Below, piece by piece: positions 1-10,131 of a DNA stretch of 64,000 bases (within the stretch, counting starts at the first letter, position 1; every line of letters begins with the position of its first letter). The position numbers and the translations under genes were made by a program. The stretch comes from Rubellimicrobium arenae (lineage in GTDB: Bacteria; Pseudomonadota; Alphaproteobacteria; Rhodobacterales; Rhodobacteraceae), in NCBI RefSeq assembly GCF_017916295.1, contig NZ_JAFMSS010000001.1, positions 434,001-498,000 of the forward strand, in the 5' to 3' direction. Under the pieces are notes generated by a model. It saw only the letters and a program-made list of their open reading frames with translations. It searched no databases and was not told the origin of the DNA.

Positions 1-155
1 GCCGTCCGCAGGATGTCGCGCTTGGTCTGGTGCGGCGTGTCGTGGCCGAAGTTGTGCCACAGCCCCAGCGAGATCGCGGGCAGCATCAGGCCCGACCGGC
101 CGCAGCGGTTGTACACCATGCGGGAATAACGATCCTCGCGCGGATGATAGGTCAT
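1..155 (-). CDS. Aldo/keto reductase, N-terminal fragment (L-glyceraldehyde 3-phosphate reductase-like, YghZ family)
   Basis: The first 51 residues of a leftward gene that continues beyond the window. The start region reads MTYHPREDRYSRM followed by a YNRCGRSGLMLPAISLGLW segment, and then HNFGHD. This is the characteristic N-terminus of the YghZ/Gpr type of NADPH-dependent aldo/keto reductases, cytosolic enzymes that reduce short aldehydes such as L-glyceraldehyde 3-phosphate. The ATG lies directly behind a strong AGGAGG at 162-167 (read on the minus strand), which fixes the start. The catalytic tetrad (Asp, Tyr, Lys, His) lies outside the window, so the family is clear but the substrate is inferred. 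Confidence 0.75.
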   Translation of the reverse strand, partial: MTYHPREDRYSRMVYNRCGRSGLMLPAISLGLWHNFGHDTPHQTKRDILRT

Positions 156-225
156 GCAATGTCCTCCTCACGTCGGCGCGATGTGGCCACAGCCGCGCCG
201 CGCCGTCCAGAGGAGCCGTGGGCTC

Positions 226-1518
226 CTATTCCGCCACCAGGGGCGTGACGCGGACGTCACCGGGCGCCTGGGTCGGGGGGCTGTCCTCGCGGGCCTCGGC
301 CTGGGTGCGGTAGGGCGCGCTGTCCAGCGCCGGGCCGGTCGTCGCCTTCTGCGGCGCCTCGTCCGGCTTGGTGCCCGGGTCGCCCGACAGGAAGCTGCCC
401 AGCGTCTGCAGGCTGTCCACGTTGTCGCAGACCGCCTTGACCACCACCAGGAACGGCACCGCCAGGATTGCCCCCGCCACGCCCCAGAGCCAGGTCCAGA
501 AGGCCAGCATGATGAGCTGCGCCACCTGGTTCAGCTCCAGCCGCCGCCCGACCAGGATGGGCGTGACGACGTTGCTTTCGAGCCCCGACAGGATGATGAG
601 CGCAAGCGGCGGCAGAGCGGCGTCCCAGAGGCTGTCGAAGGTGACAAGGGACACCGCCCCGACCAGCCCCACCGTCAGCAGGTTGCCCACGAAGGGGATG
701 TAGTTCAGCAGGAAGGTCATGAGCCCCCAGACCGCCGCCATGGGCATGCCCAGCGCCCAGAGAGACAGCCCCGACAGGACGCCCAGCCCGATGTTGATGA
801 CGGTGATCGCGCCCAGATAGCGCGAGATCTGCCGCTCCACGTCGCGGATGATGGTCAGCGCCTTCTTCTTGTCCTTGAGCCGCGGCGCGGCCTCGACGAT
901 CCGCCGGTGGTAGAAGTCGCCCGAGGACAGCAGGAACAGCGTCAGCAGCAGCGCCGCCGCCAGCGACCCCGACGCCGAGGCGAGGCCGCTCACCGCCTGC
1001 GACACGAGTCCGGGCTCGCTGTCCACCACCGTCACGACCTCGGGCTCGGGCGGGACCTCGCCGCCGTTGGCCGCCGCGGCGGCTGCGTCGGTCACCTGCG
1101 TCGTCGCTTCCTGGATGGAGGACACGCGGTCCATGATGCCCGCGAACTTCTCGCGCACCTCCTGGGCGACCTGGGGGGCGTCCTCGACCATCTGCGTGAC
1201 CGGGCCCGACAGGAAGTAGCCCAGCACGAACAGCGTGATGGCCAGCCCCGCCATCAGCGCCATGGCCGTGACGGCGCGCGGGATCCTCAGCCGCTCGCCC
1301 GCGCGGATCACCGGCAGCAGCGTGAGCGTGAGCACGATGGCCAGCACGATGGGCAGAAGTACGCTGCGGGCGAAGTAGACGGCGGTGAACAGCGCCATCA
1401 GGAATGTGAGCATCAGGACCCGGCGGATCCGTCGGAGCTCGACGTTGCTGTCCTCCGCGACCTCGAGCTGCTGCTCCTCGATATCGTCCTCGACCTCGTT
1501 GGCCAGGCTCTCGGCCAT
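226..1518 (-). CDS. AI-2E family transporter (PerM/DUF20 type permease)
   Basis: This 430-residue polytopic inner-membrane protein belongs to the AI-2E/PerM family, whose members are linked to autoinducer or small-molecule export, or Na+/H+ exchange in some cases. An acidic cytosolic N-terminus (about 45 residues) precedes paired hydrophobic helices. A soluble stretch with VTQMVEDAPQ follows, and then the C-terminal family signature region with LNYIPFVGNLL and the PFLVVVKAVCDN motif near residue 370. The last 50 residues are a hydrophilic Pro/Asp-rich tail. I chose the internal ATG at 1518 because GGGGAGG precedes it at good spacing; a longer ORF to 1584 lacks a ribosome site. It is divergent from ettA across about 150 bp. 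The substrate cannot be told from sequence. Confidence 0.85.
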   Translation of the reverse strand: MAESLANEVEDDIEEQQLEVAEDSNVELRRIRRVLMLTFLMALFTAVYFARSVLLPIVLAIVLTLTLLPVIRAGERLRIPRAVTAMALMAGLAITLFVLGYFLSGPVTQMVEDAPQVAQEVREKFAGIMDRVSSIQEATTQVTDAAAAAANGGEVPPEPEVVTVVDSEPGLVSQAVSGLASASGSLAAALLLTLFLLSSGDFYHRRIVEAAPRLKDKKKALTIIRDVERQISRYLGAITVINIGLGVLSGLSLWALGMPMAAVWGLMTFLLNYIPFVGNLLTVGLVGAVSLVTFDSLWDAALPPLALIILSGLESNVVTPILVGRRLELNQVAQLIMLAFWTWLWGVAGAILAVPFLVVVKAVCDNVDSLQTLGSFLSGDPGTKPDEAPQKATTGPALDSAPYRTQAEAREDSPPTQAPGDVRVTPLVAE

Positions 1519-1667
1519 GCTTGCACCTCCCCGGGACTCTTCTTCGAACAATCGGGACGCACGGCAGGTTCCGGCGAGGGCCATGAACTCGCCCCGCCGG
1601 TTGTCCCGGGCCGGGGCCTTGGCTATGGAGGGGCAAAATCCGAACGCCGCGCCCGAGGAGAGCCCCC

Positions 1668-3323
<1,656 letters not shown>

Positions 3324-3330
3324 CGCTTCG

Positions 3331-3366
3331 GGACTGCGCCGGGCCACCCCCGCCCTGGCGCAGTCC
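3331..3366 (+). terminator. Hairpin terminator after ettA
   Basis: A perfect 10-bp inverted repeat, GGACTGCGCC at 3331-3340 and GGCGCAGTCC at 3357-3366, encloses a 16-nt GC-rich loop that can pair further (GGGC with GCCC). It starts 8 bp after the ettA stop. Only a weak T-containing stretch follows (CCCATGTTTCG), so it may stop transcription less efficiently than a classical intrinsic terminator. Confidence 0.6.
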
Positions 3367-3559
3367 TCCCCCATGTTTCGACCGTCGCCCGCCGGGGCGG
3401 CCTGCCCTTTGATCCGGCGTTCTCCCGCGACCGCCGTCACGGGGGGAGCCGCGTCCCGGCGGACTGGTGCCAAGCAGCAGTCCCGTCACAGCAAGGACGC
3501 GCGACCGCCACAATCAAACCACATTCCCAACCATCTTGTGGCCTGCGATCAGTGTGGGG

Positions 3560-3760
3560 ATGAAGATGGGTTTTGTTCTGTTGGCCAGCTTCCTCGGCAT
3601 CATCGGGGCAATGATCGGCGTGATCGAGCTTGATCTGGGCTGGATGTCCGCGCTTGCGGTATGGTCCTTCGGCGGCACGCTCAGCGCGGCGCTTGCCGTC
3701 ACCCTTGGCCAGCTGCGGGCGATGGAGAGCATCGCGAACAGGTCCCCGATCCGTCGCTGA
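3560..3760 (+). CDS. Small two-helix membrane protein of unknown function
   Basis: Encodes 66 residues beginning MKMGFVLLASFLGIIGAM. Two hydrophobic segments, roughly residues 3-22 and 29-48, are separated by a short Glu/Asp turn (VIELDLG), and a short cytosolic tail ends in SPIRR. I recognise no family. The ATG at 3560 follows a G-rich stretch (GTGTGGGG) that could act as a weak ribosome site; the open frame extends upstream to 3467, but that part is not membrane-like. The surrounding DNA between ettA and the next gene is otherwise empty. It could be a spurious ORF, although the clean hairpin-like membrane topology argues for a real small protein. Confidence 0.5.
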   Translation: MKMGFVLLASFLGIIGAMIGVIELDLGWMSALAVWSFGGTLSAALAVTLGQLRAMESIANRSPIRR

Positions 3761-3947
3761 TCCGTCCGGCCGACCCTGGGCGTCGCCACGACGCCCTCGT
3801 CCCAGCCAGTGGTGGTTGCCGCAGCGGGTCGACGCCACGACGGCCCTGCCGGACGGCCTGCCGCGACACGGCCCGTTGACCGGGTCGCGGCTCGCGGTCG
3901 TCGGCCCGACAGGCTGGGATCCGGCAACCGCGCCCTAGCTCCTGGCC

Positions 3948-4523
3948 ATGACGGCCCCCTCTCTCGCATCCCCGGCCGAGGTCGCCCGCCGCCGCGCGCG
4001 GCTCGGGGATCCCGCGAACGCGCCCCTGGCGGCCCATGTCCGCGCGCTCCGGACCCGACTGGAGGGTCTCGTGCCGGACATGGACCCCCTGGACGGAGGA
4101 ACCGCGGCCCGCGTCCTGCTCCTCCTGGAAAAGCCCGGCCCGCAGGCCGCGCGGACGGGCTTCGTCTCCCGCGACAATCCCAGCCCGACCTCCGCCGCCA
4201 TCCGGGCCTTCCTCGATCAGGCGGGCCTGGCGCGCCGCGACACGCTGATCTGGAACTCGATCCCGGCCTGGAACGGCACCATCCGGGTCACCGGCGCGGA
4301 ACTGGCCCGAGGAGCGGCGGAGCTGCCGCCGCTGCTCTCGCTCCTGCCACGGCTCGACACCGTGATCCTGGTCGGTCGGCGGGCGCAGAGGCTGGAAGGG
4401 CTGCTTCCCGCGCCTCTCCGGGTGCTCGCCTCGGCGCATCCGTCGCCCCAGGTCCGCGCCGCCTTTCCCGACCGCTGGCGGGCCATCCCGGACATATGGG
4501 CTTCGGCGGCCACACCGCCCTGA
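3948..4523 (+). CDS. Uracil-DNA glycosylase superfamily protein
   Basis: A 191-residue protein with the general layout of the uracil-DNA glycosylase fold. A first strand (VLLLLEKPGP, near residue 56) carries the glycosylase loop, and GFVSRDNPSP then leads into a helix. A second core strand contains IWNSIPAWNG, where the Asn is typical of uracil-binding pockets. A late strand TVILVGRRAQ is followed by SAHPSP, which matches the His-containing DNA-intercalation loop of the superfamily. The typical length is 180-230 residues. The strict catalytic GQDPY motif of Ung is absent, so this is a divergent member whose excision activity is inferred. It stands alone, with about 190 bp upstream to the preceding small gene. 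Confidence 0.65.
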   Translation: MTAPSLASPAEVARRRARLGDPANAPLAAHVRALRTRLEGLVPDMDPLDGGTAARVLLLLEKPGPQAARTGFVSRDNPSPTSAAIRAFLDQAGLARRDTLIWNSIPAWNGTIRVTGAELARGAAELPPLLSLLPRLDTVILVGRRAQRLEGLLPAPLRVLASAHPSPQVRAAFPDRWRAIPDIWASAATPP

Positions 4524-4814
4524 GCTTGGCGCGGACCCGCCCTTGAATCGCCACAGTCAGATGATGCAGGTGCGCGCCGAACGCATGGCAGAATGCCGGC
4601 AGGGGACAGGATGGAAGCGGGCCACGATCGATGGCACGACCGGATTCGCTCGCCCGCACGAGACGCTTGTTTTTCGACTCCCCCCAAGGCATAGTCGTCA
4701 CTGCGACGTTACCTTCAATCGACCACTGTCTCCGTTACGGCCCAGGGCATCGATCAGCACTGACGAGCCGGTCCGCTGCATCCCGCGAGCGGAGTGAACT
4801 TAATGGAGACCACG
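4524..4814 (+). promoter_or_regulatory. Non-coding leader region upstream of the cold-shock gene
   Basis: About 290 bp without a credible gene between the glycosylase-like gene and the cold-shock gene. Cold-shock genes often have long 5' untranslated leaders that act as RNA thermosensors, and the length is compatible with that. The segment 4670-4760 is less GC-rich than its surroundings. I could not fix a promoter or a defined RNA fold, so the leader role is inferred from family behaviour. Confidence 0.3.
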
Positions 4815-5021
4815 ATGGCCACTGGCACCGTGAAATGGTTCAACACCACCAAGGGTTACGGCTTCATCGCCCCCGATGGCGGCAAGAAGGACGTGTTCGT
4901 CCACATCTCCGCCGTTGAGCGTTCGGGCCTGACCGGCCTCAAGGACAACCAGAAGGTCACCTTTGACATCGAATCCGGCCGCGACGGCCGCGAATCCGCT
5001 GTCAACCTTCAGCTGGCCTGA
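4815..5021 (+). CDS. Cold-shock protein, single CSD domain
   Basis: A 68-residue protein made of one cold-shock OB-fold domain. It carries RNP1-type KGYGFIAPD (near residue 15) and RNP2-type DVFVHISAVE (near residue 28), which bind single-stranded RNA and DNA; these proteins act as RNA chaperones in the cytosol. The N-terminus MATGTVKWFN is the family hallmark. I start at the ATG at 4815, which has GGAG 7 bp upstream; an in-frame ATG at 4794 would add seven residues outside the domain. The lipoprotein gene follows after 21 bp, so read-through is possible. A second, two-domain cold-shock gene lies near 56.6 kb. Confidence 0.93.
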   Translation: MATGTVKWFNTTKGYGFIAPDGGKKDVFVHISAVERSGLTGLKDNQKVTFDIESGRDGRESAVNLQLA

Positions 5022-5042
5022 GCCGGGAGGCGGCGGGCGCAG

Positions 5043-5693
5043 ATGACGCGCCTGGCCGCGTTTTCCCTCGTGGCGCTGGCGGCCCTTGCCGCCTGCGCCG
5101 CCCCCTATCCCGACATGACCGGCAACGCGCCCGGTCCCGACCCGTCCGAACGCATCGTGACCACCGGCCCGTTCCCCGGCGCCCGCCGCCACGACGTCGT
5201 CGAGGCGACCGCCACCGGGACGGAGCGCGCCTTCGTCACCGCGATCCTCACCGACCTCCAGCACCGCTCTTTCGCCGAGAACCGGGAGTTCTGCGGCTAC
5301 ATCGGGCTGGCCCCGGACGGCACCTGGATGTCCACTCCGATCCTGGGCGGCACCGAGGCGTCCTGCCCCCTGCCCCGGATCCCGCCCGAGATGCGGCTCG
5401 TGGCCTCGTTCCACACGCATTCGACCTACAGCCCGTATTATGCGTCGGAATGGCCGACCTCGCAGGATGTCGCCACCGACGCGATCGACGATATCGACGG
5501 CTACATCGCCACGCCGGGCGGGCGGCTCTGGCACGTGGACACGGACACGATGACGGTCCGCCAGCTCTGCGGGCGGGGCTGCCTGCCGCAGGACCCGAAC
5601 TACATCGCCGCCGACGACGGCCCGCTGCGGCCGGTCATGAGCTACAACGACCTCCTGGCCTGGGAACAGTCCACCGGCGAGCCCTGGTACTAG
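5043..5693 (+). CDS. DUF4329-domain lipoprotein with HTH/JAB-like motif
   Basis: Encodes 216 residues. The first 17 form a lipoprotein signal peptide ending in LAAC (Cys18), so the mature protein should be lipidated and membrane-anchored. The rest matches the DUF4329 family: FCGYIGLAPDG, then a conserved FHTH at residues 123-126, followed by a WPTSQD segment at 137-142. The His-x-His and later Ser/Asp resemble the metal site of JAB/JAMM peptidases and of cell-wall-associated relatives, but activity is inferred. Four further Cys could form disulphides in the periplasm. It lies 21 bp after the cold-shock gene and ends 7 bp before the convergent arylesterase gene. Confidence 0.65.
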   Translation: MTRLAAFSLVALAALAACAAPYPDMTGNAPGPDPSERIVTTGPFPGARRHDVVEATATGTERAFVTAILTDLQHRSFAENREFCGYIGLAPDGTWMSTPILGGTEASCPLPRIPPEMRLVASFHTHSTYSPYYASEWPTSQDVATDAIDDIDGYIATPGGRLWHVDTDTMTVRQLCGRGCLPQDPNYIAADDGPLRPVMSYNDLLAWEQSTGEPWY

Positions 5694-5700
5694 GCCCGCC

Positions 5701-6387
5701 TCAGCGCGCCGCCTCCAGCAGCTCCAGCACCCGCGGACCCAGCTGGTCCACGATCCGCTCCACGCCCTCGGCATTGGGATGGATGCCGTCCGGCTGGAGA
5801 TACCGGTCCCGCGCCTCGGCCAGCCCGGCGCCGTCTCTGCGCAGGCCCGCGAAGAAATCGGGCTCCACCATTACCCCGAACTCGCGCCCGAGCTCCGGGT
5901 ACATCGCGTCGAACGCCGCCTCGTAGTCCGGCCCGTACTGCGACGATGCGTCGATCCCGACCAGCAGCACGGGGACGCTGCGGTCCCGCGCCGTCTGAAG
6001 GATCGCGCGGAGGTTCTCGCGGCTTTCGGCGGGGTCGATGCCCCGCAGGAAGTCGTTGCCCCCCAGCGCGACGATCATCGCGTCGGCGTCCTCGCCCAGC
6101 GCCCAGTCCAGGCGGGCCCGCCCTCCGGCCGTGGTGTCGCCCGACACGCCGGCGTTCCTGACCTCGACCTGCGCGCCGTGACCCTCCAGCCAGTCCGCCA
6201 GCCGGGGCACGAAGCCGTCCTCCGGGGCAAGGCCGTAACCCGCCGTCAGGCTGTCCCCCAGCGCGACCAGCGTGGCGGGCTCCTGCGCGGCGGCGGGCGA
6301 AGCGAGCAACACCGCGAGAGCGAGGTTGCGGATGCGCCGCCACCCTCCATATCCCAGCCGGAACGCACGCCGGACAGGAGACTCCAT
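5701..6387 (-). CDS. Arylesterase / lysophospholipase L1-like SGNH hydrolase (TesA type)
   Basis: A 228-residue secreted hydrolase. A basic N-terminus and hydrophobic stretch (NLALAVLLASPAAAQ) form a signal peptide with cleavage after AAAQ near residue 35. The SGNH blocks follow: LGDSLTAGYGL carries the nucleophile Ser, then the oxyanion Gly of block II, then GGNDFLRG (block III Asn), and DGIHPNAEG supplies the catalytic Asp and His. This matches E. coli TesA and the Rhodobacterales arylesterases that hydrolyse acyl esters in the periplasm. The start codon overlaps that of the divergent ABC gene (CAT at 6385-6387, ATG at 6386-6388), the same head-to-head pairing as tesA and ybbA in E. coli. 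Its ribosome site is weak. Confidence 0.88.
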   Translation of the reverse strand: MESPVRRAFRLGYGGWRRIRNLALAVLLASPAAAQEPATLVALGDSLTAGYGLAPEDGFVPRLADWLEGHGAQVEVRNAGVSGDTTAGGRARLDWALGEDADAMIVALGGNDFLRGIDPAESRENLRAILQTARDRSVPVLLVGIDASSQYGPDYEAAFDAMYPELGREFGVMVEPDFFAGLRRDGAGLAEARDRYLQPDGIHPNAEGVERIVDQLGPRVLELLEAAR

Positions 6388-7084
6388 GACAGACCCCGCC
6401 CTTTCGCTGTCCGAGGCGCGGCTCACGCTGCGCGGCAATGCGGGCCCGGTGGAGATCCTTCGCGGCATCACGCTCGGCGTGGCGCAGGGCGAACGCGTGG
6501 GGCTCGTGGGTCCAAGCGGATCGGGCAAGTCGTCGCTCCTCATGCTCATGGGCGGCCTCGAACGGGCGACCGGGGGCGAGGTCCGCGCCCTGGGCCAGGA
6601 CCTCACGCGGATGGACGAGGACGGGCTCGCCCGCTTCCGCCGTGAGAATATGGGAGTGGTCTTCCAGAGCTTCCACCTCATCCCGACCATGACCGCGCTC
6701 GAGAACGTGGCGACCCCGCTCGAACTGGCGGGGGTGCGCGACGCCTTCGGTCGCGCCCGGGCCGAGCTGGAGGCCGTGGGCCTCGCGGCCCGGGCCGACC
6801 ATTATCCGTCGCAGATGTCCGGGGGCGAGCAGCAGCGCGTGGCCCTGGCCCGCGCTCTGGTCGGACGGCCCCGGCTCCTCCTCGCCGACGAGCCCACCGG
6901 CAACCTCGACGAGGCGAATGGCCAGGCCATCGTGGACCTGCTGTTCGGCCTGGGCGAACGGGCCGGCGCGACGCTGGTCCTCGTGACGCACGACGAACGG
7001 CTGGCCGGGCGCTGCGACCGGGTGGTCCGCCTCCGCGACGGACGCCTCGCCGAGGACCCTGCCGCCGCGCGGGCCGCCGAATGA
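6386..7084 (+). CDS. ABC transporter ATP-binding protein (YbbA/LolD type)
   Basis: A 232-residue ATPase of the MacB/LolD/YbbA group that powers FtsX-type permeases. Motifs are Walker A GPSGSGKSS near residue 45, the Q-loop, the signature MSGGEQQRVALARAL and Walker B LLLADEPTGNLDE, then the H-loop VTHDE. The group usually drives export or membrane extraction of lipophilic substrates rather than import. I start at 6386 because AGGAG sits 5 bp upstream; the longer ORF runs back through the arylesterase. The following permease gene overlaps by 4 bp (ATGA), so the two proteins are almost certainly co-translated and form one complex. Confidence 0.9.
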   Translation: MTDPALSLSEARLTLRGNAGPVEILRGITLGVAQGERVGLVGPSGSGKSSLLMLMGGLERATGGEVRALGQDLTRMDEDGLARFRRENMGVVFQSFHLIPTMTALENVATPLELAGVRDAFGRARAELEAVGLAARADHYPSQMSGGEQQRVALARALVGRPRLLLADEPTGNLDEANGQAIVDLLFGLGERAGATLVLVTHDERLAGRCDRVVRLRDGRLAEDPAAARAAE

Positions 7085-9612
7085 CCGTCGCCGCCCGCCT
7101 GGCCTGGCGCGAGCTGCGGGGCGGCCTCAAGGGCGGCCTGCGCGGGTTCCGCATCTTCCTGCTCTGCCTGCTCCTGGGCGTCGCGGCCATCGCCGCCGTG
7201 GGCACCGTCCGCACCGCCATCGAGGCCGGACTGGAGCGCGAGGGCGCGCGGCTCCTGGGCGGCGACGCCGAGGCCGAGCTGACCTACCGCTTCGCCACTC
7301 CGGAGGAGCGCGCCTGGCTCGAGTCCCGCGGCAGCCGCCTGTCCGAGGTCGTGGACTTCCGCAGCCTCGCGGTCGCCGACCCCGAGGGCCGGGCCGACCG
7401 GGCGCTGACCCAGGTCAAGGCGGTCGACGACCCTTATCCCCTGATCGGCGAGGTGGAGCTCGATCCGCCGATGCCGCTGGCGCAGGCGCTCGACGGGGGG
7501 GGCCTGCCGGGCCTCGTCATGGAGCGCGTGCTGGCCGACCGGCTCGGGCTGTCGGTCGGGGACAAGGTGCGGCTGGGGCGGCAGGACTTCACGCTGGCCG
7601 CGCTGATCCTGCGCTTTCCGGACAACTCCACCGCCGGCTTCGGGCTCGGCCCCAAGACCATCGTCCTCAGCGCCGATCTCGCCCAGTCCGGGCTCCTGGC
7701 CGAGGGCACGCTCTTCAACACCCTGTATCGGCTCGACCTGCCCCCGGACGCGGACCTCGACGCGCTCGCGCAGGAGGCGGCGACCTTGTGGCAGGACCGG
7801 GGGATGCGCTGGCGCGACGCGCGGGACGGCGCGGGCGGCACGCAGGAGGTGGTGGAGCGCCTGGGCCGGTTCCTCGTCCTCGTGGGCCTCTCGGGTCTGG
7901 CGGTGGGCGGCGTCGGCGTGTCCGCGGCGGTCGGCGCCTACCTTTCGGCCAAGACCGAGGTCATCGCCACCCTGCGGACGCTGGGCGCCTCCCGCGCGAC
8001 GATCTTCGGGAGCTACTTCCTCCAGATCGGGACGCTCGGCCTTGCCGGCATCGCGCTGGGCCTGATGCTGGGCGTGGGCGGGCCCCTGCTCCTCGCGCCC
8101 TGGATCGAGGCGCAACTGCCCGTGCCCGCCGTATTCGGCCTCTACTGGGCTCCCCTGGGCGAGGCGCTGGTCTACGGCCTGCTCGCCATGCTGCTCTTCA
8201 CGCTCTGGCCCCTGGCGCGCGCCGGGGACATCCGGGCCGCCACGCTGTTCCGCGATGCGCTCGCGGGCGGGGCCAGGCTGCCGCGCCTGCCCTACCTTCT
8301 GGCGACGGGCCTCATCCTCGCCACGCTCCTGGCGGTCGCCTCGTGGTTCCAGGGCTCTCCGGCGCTGACGCTCTGGACGGCGGCCGGGATCGCGGGGGCT
8401 CTGCTCCTTCTCGCGCTGTCGGCCACGCTGGCGCGGCGGCTCGCCCGACGCCTCTCGGGCCGGGCGCGGGGGCGGCCGGCGCTGCGGCTGGCGCTCGGGG
8501 CCATCGGCGCACATGGCGGCGAGGCGGTGCCCGTGGTCCTGTCCCTGGGGCTGGGGCTGTCGGTGCTGGCGACCGTCGGCCAGATCGACGGCAACCTGCG
8601 GCGCGCCATCTCCGGCGACCTCCCCGAGGTCGCGCCCTCCTACTTCGTCCTGGACATCCAGCCCGACCAGATCGACGACCTGCGCAGCCGCCTCGCCGCC
8701 CGCCCCGGCGTGGAGCGGGTCGAGGCCGCGCCCATGCTCCGCGGGCTGATCACCCAGATCAACGGCCGCCCCGCCGATGAGGTCGCCCATGGCCATTGGA
8801 CGGTCAACGGTGACCGGGGCATCACCTATTCGGCCGCGCCGCCGCCCGGCACCACGATCACCGCGGGCGAATGGTGGCCCGAGGACTACGACGGCCCGCC
8901 CCTGGTGAGCTTTGCCGCCGAGGCCGGCGAGGAGATCGGGCTCAGGATCGGGGACACGCTCACGCTCAACGTGCTCGGACGCGACATCGACGCGACCATC
9001 GCCAACTTCCGCGAGGTCGATTTCCAAAGCGCCGGGCTGGGCTTCATCCTGTCCCTGAACCCGTCGGCCCTCGCCGGCGCGCCGCATAGCTGGATCGCCA
9101 CGATCCACGCCACCGAGGCCGCCGAAGGCCCCCTGCTGCGCGACCTCGCCCAGGCCTATCCGAACATCACCGCGATCCGGATCCGCGACGCGGTCGAGGA
9201 GGTGCAGCGCATCATCGAGGGGGTCACCGCCGCGATCCGCGTGGCGGCGCTCGCCACCCTGGCGACCGGTCTCCTGGTCATCGTCGGGGCCGCCGCCGCC
9301 GGGGAACGGAGCCGCGCCTGGGAGGCCGCCATCCTCAAGACGCTGGGCGCGGAACGGCGGCTGATCCTCGGCAGCTTCGCCTTGCGCGCGGCCCTCTTGG
9401 GGCTGGCGGCGGGCGTGGTGGCCCTGGCGGCGGGCCTTCTGGGGGCCTGGGCGGTGATGCGCTTCGTGATGGACGCGGACTTCCGCGTCGTCTGGGGCAA
9501 CGCGGTGGGCATCATCCTGGGCGGCACGCTGACGACGCTCCTCGCCGGCCTGGCCTTCGCCCTCCGTCCCCTCGCCGCCCGCCCCGCCCGGATCCTCCGC
9601 GCGCGGGAATAG
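7081..9612 (+). CDS. FtsX-family ABC permease (YbbP type)
   Basis: A large inner-membrane permease of 843 residues that partners the preceding ATPase. The topology is one N-terminal helix (IFLLCLLLGVAAIAAVG), a large periplasmic domain, a first FtsX block of helices near residues 260-400, a second transmembrane and periplasmic segment with ALRLALGAIGAHGGE, and a C-terminal FtsX block (ATLATGLLVIVGAAAAG onward). This duplicated layout and length match YbbP. Together with the arylesterase and the ATPase it reproduces the tesA-ybbA-ybbP neighbourhood known from enterobacteria. Its transported substrate is unknown. The sequence after the stop is GC-rich with short repeated GGACC and GGCCC units. 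Confidence 0.88.
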   Translation: MTVAARLAWRELRGGLKGGLRGFRIFLLCLLLGVAAIAAVGTVRTAIEAGLEREGARLLGGDAEAELTYRFATPEERAWLESRGSRLSEVVDFRSLAVADPEGRADRALTQVKAVDDPYPLIGEVELDPPMPLAQALDGGGLPGLVMERVLADRLGLSVGDKVRLGRQDFTLAALILRFPDNSTAGFGLGPKTIVLSADLAQSGLLAEGTLFNTLYRLDLPPDADLDALAQEAATLWQDRGMRWRDARDGAGGTQEVVERLGRFLVLVGLSGLAVGGVGVSAAVGAYLSAKTEVIATLRTLGASRATIFGSYFLQIGTLGLAGIALGLMLGVGGPLLLAPWIEAQLPVPAVFGLYWAPLGEALVYGLLAMLLFTLWPLARAGDIRAATLFRDALAGGARLPRLPYLLATGLILATLLAVASWFQGSPALTLWTAAGIAGALLLLALSATLARRLARRLSGRARGRPALRLALGAIGAHGGEAVPVVLSLGLGLSVLATVGQIDGNLRRAISGDLPEVAPSYFVLDIQPDQIDDLRSRLAARPGVERVEAAPMLRGLITQINGRPADEVAHGHWTVNGDRGITYSAAPPPGTTITAGEWWPEDYDGPPLVSFAAEAGEEIGLRIGDTLTLNVLGRDIDATIANFREVDFQSAGLGFILSLNPSALAGAPHSWIATIHATEAAEGPLLRDLAQAYPNITAIRIRDAVEEVQRIIEGVTAAIRVAALATLATGLLVIVGAAAAGERSRAWEAAILKTLGAERRLILGSFALRAALLGLAAGVVALAAGLLGAWAVMRFVMDADFRVVWGNAVGIILGGTLTTLLAGLAFALRPLAARPARILRARE

Positions 9613-9710
9613 AACGGGCCTAGACTCGGACCCGGTCCCGGACCCGGACCCCCACGGAACGTCGGCGCCCCCAGGGCGTTGGGGGCGGGCAACCAGCGCG
9701 GGGACGGACC

Positions 9711-10085
9711 ATGCCTTCCGCCAGCACGGACCGGGACAGCGGACGGGCGATGCGGCGCGGCCTCATCGGCCGGTGCCCCAATTGCGGGCAGGGACGGCTC
9801 TTCGCCGGCTACCTGAGGATCTCGCCCACCTGCCCCGAATGCGGCGAGGAACTGGGCCGCTATCGCGCGGCGGACGGTCCGGCCTTCTTCACCATCAGCA
9901 TCGTCGGGCTCCTGCTGGTGCCGATCCTGGGATGGAGCTTCGTCATCCTGCGCCCCGACCCGCTGGTTCTGGCCCTGATCCTGACGGTCTCGATCACCAT
10001 CCTGACGCTGGTCGTGCTCCGGCTCGTGAAGGGGGCCTTCGTGGGCTACCTTTGGTCCATGCACGAGATGGACAAGGGCGCGTAG
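9711..10085 (+). CDS. DUF983 family zinc-ribbon membrane protein
   Basis: A 124-residue protein with an N-terminal treble-clef or zinc-ribbon element, CPNCGQGRLF and CPECGEELGR (two CxxC pairs near residues 22 and 42). It continues with a short DGPAFF motif and two transmembrane helices (about 62-81 and 85-105). This is the DUF983 family, common in Rhodobacterales and often found near cytochrome oxidase or RNA-processing genes; its function is not established. The ATG follows GGGGACGG. It stands alone between the permease and the convergent gltX, 47 bp away. Confidence 0.85.
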   Translation: MPSASTDRDSGRAMRRGLIGRCPNCGQGRLFAGYLRISPTCPECGEELGRYRAADGPAFFTISIVGLLLVPILGWSFVILRPDPLVLALILTVSITILTLVVLRLVKGAFVGYLWSMHEMDKGA

Positions 10086-10131
10086 CCGCGCTCGAACCCG
10101 CAGGCCGGGGTCCGGGCGGGATCGCGGGCCC

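Noticed and set aside
6802..9108. A 768-codon minus-strand open frame opposite the ABC permease
   Set aside because: No start signal or motif, low-complexity composition, and the plus strand encodes a complete FtsX permease with coupled start.
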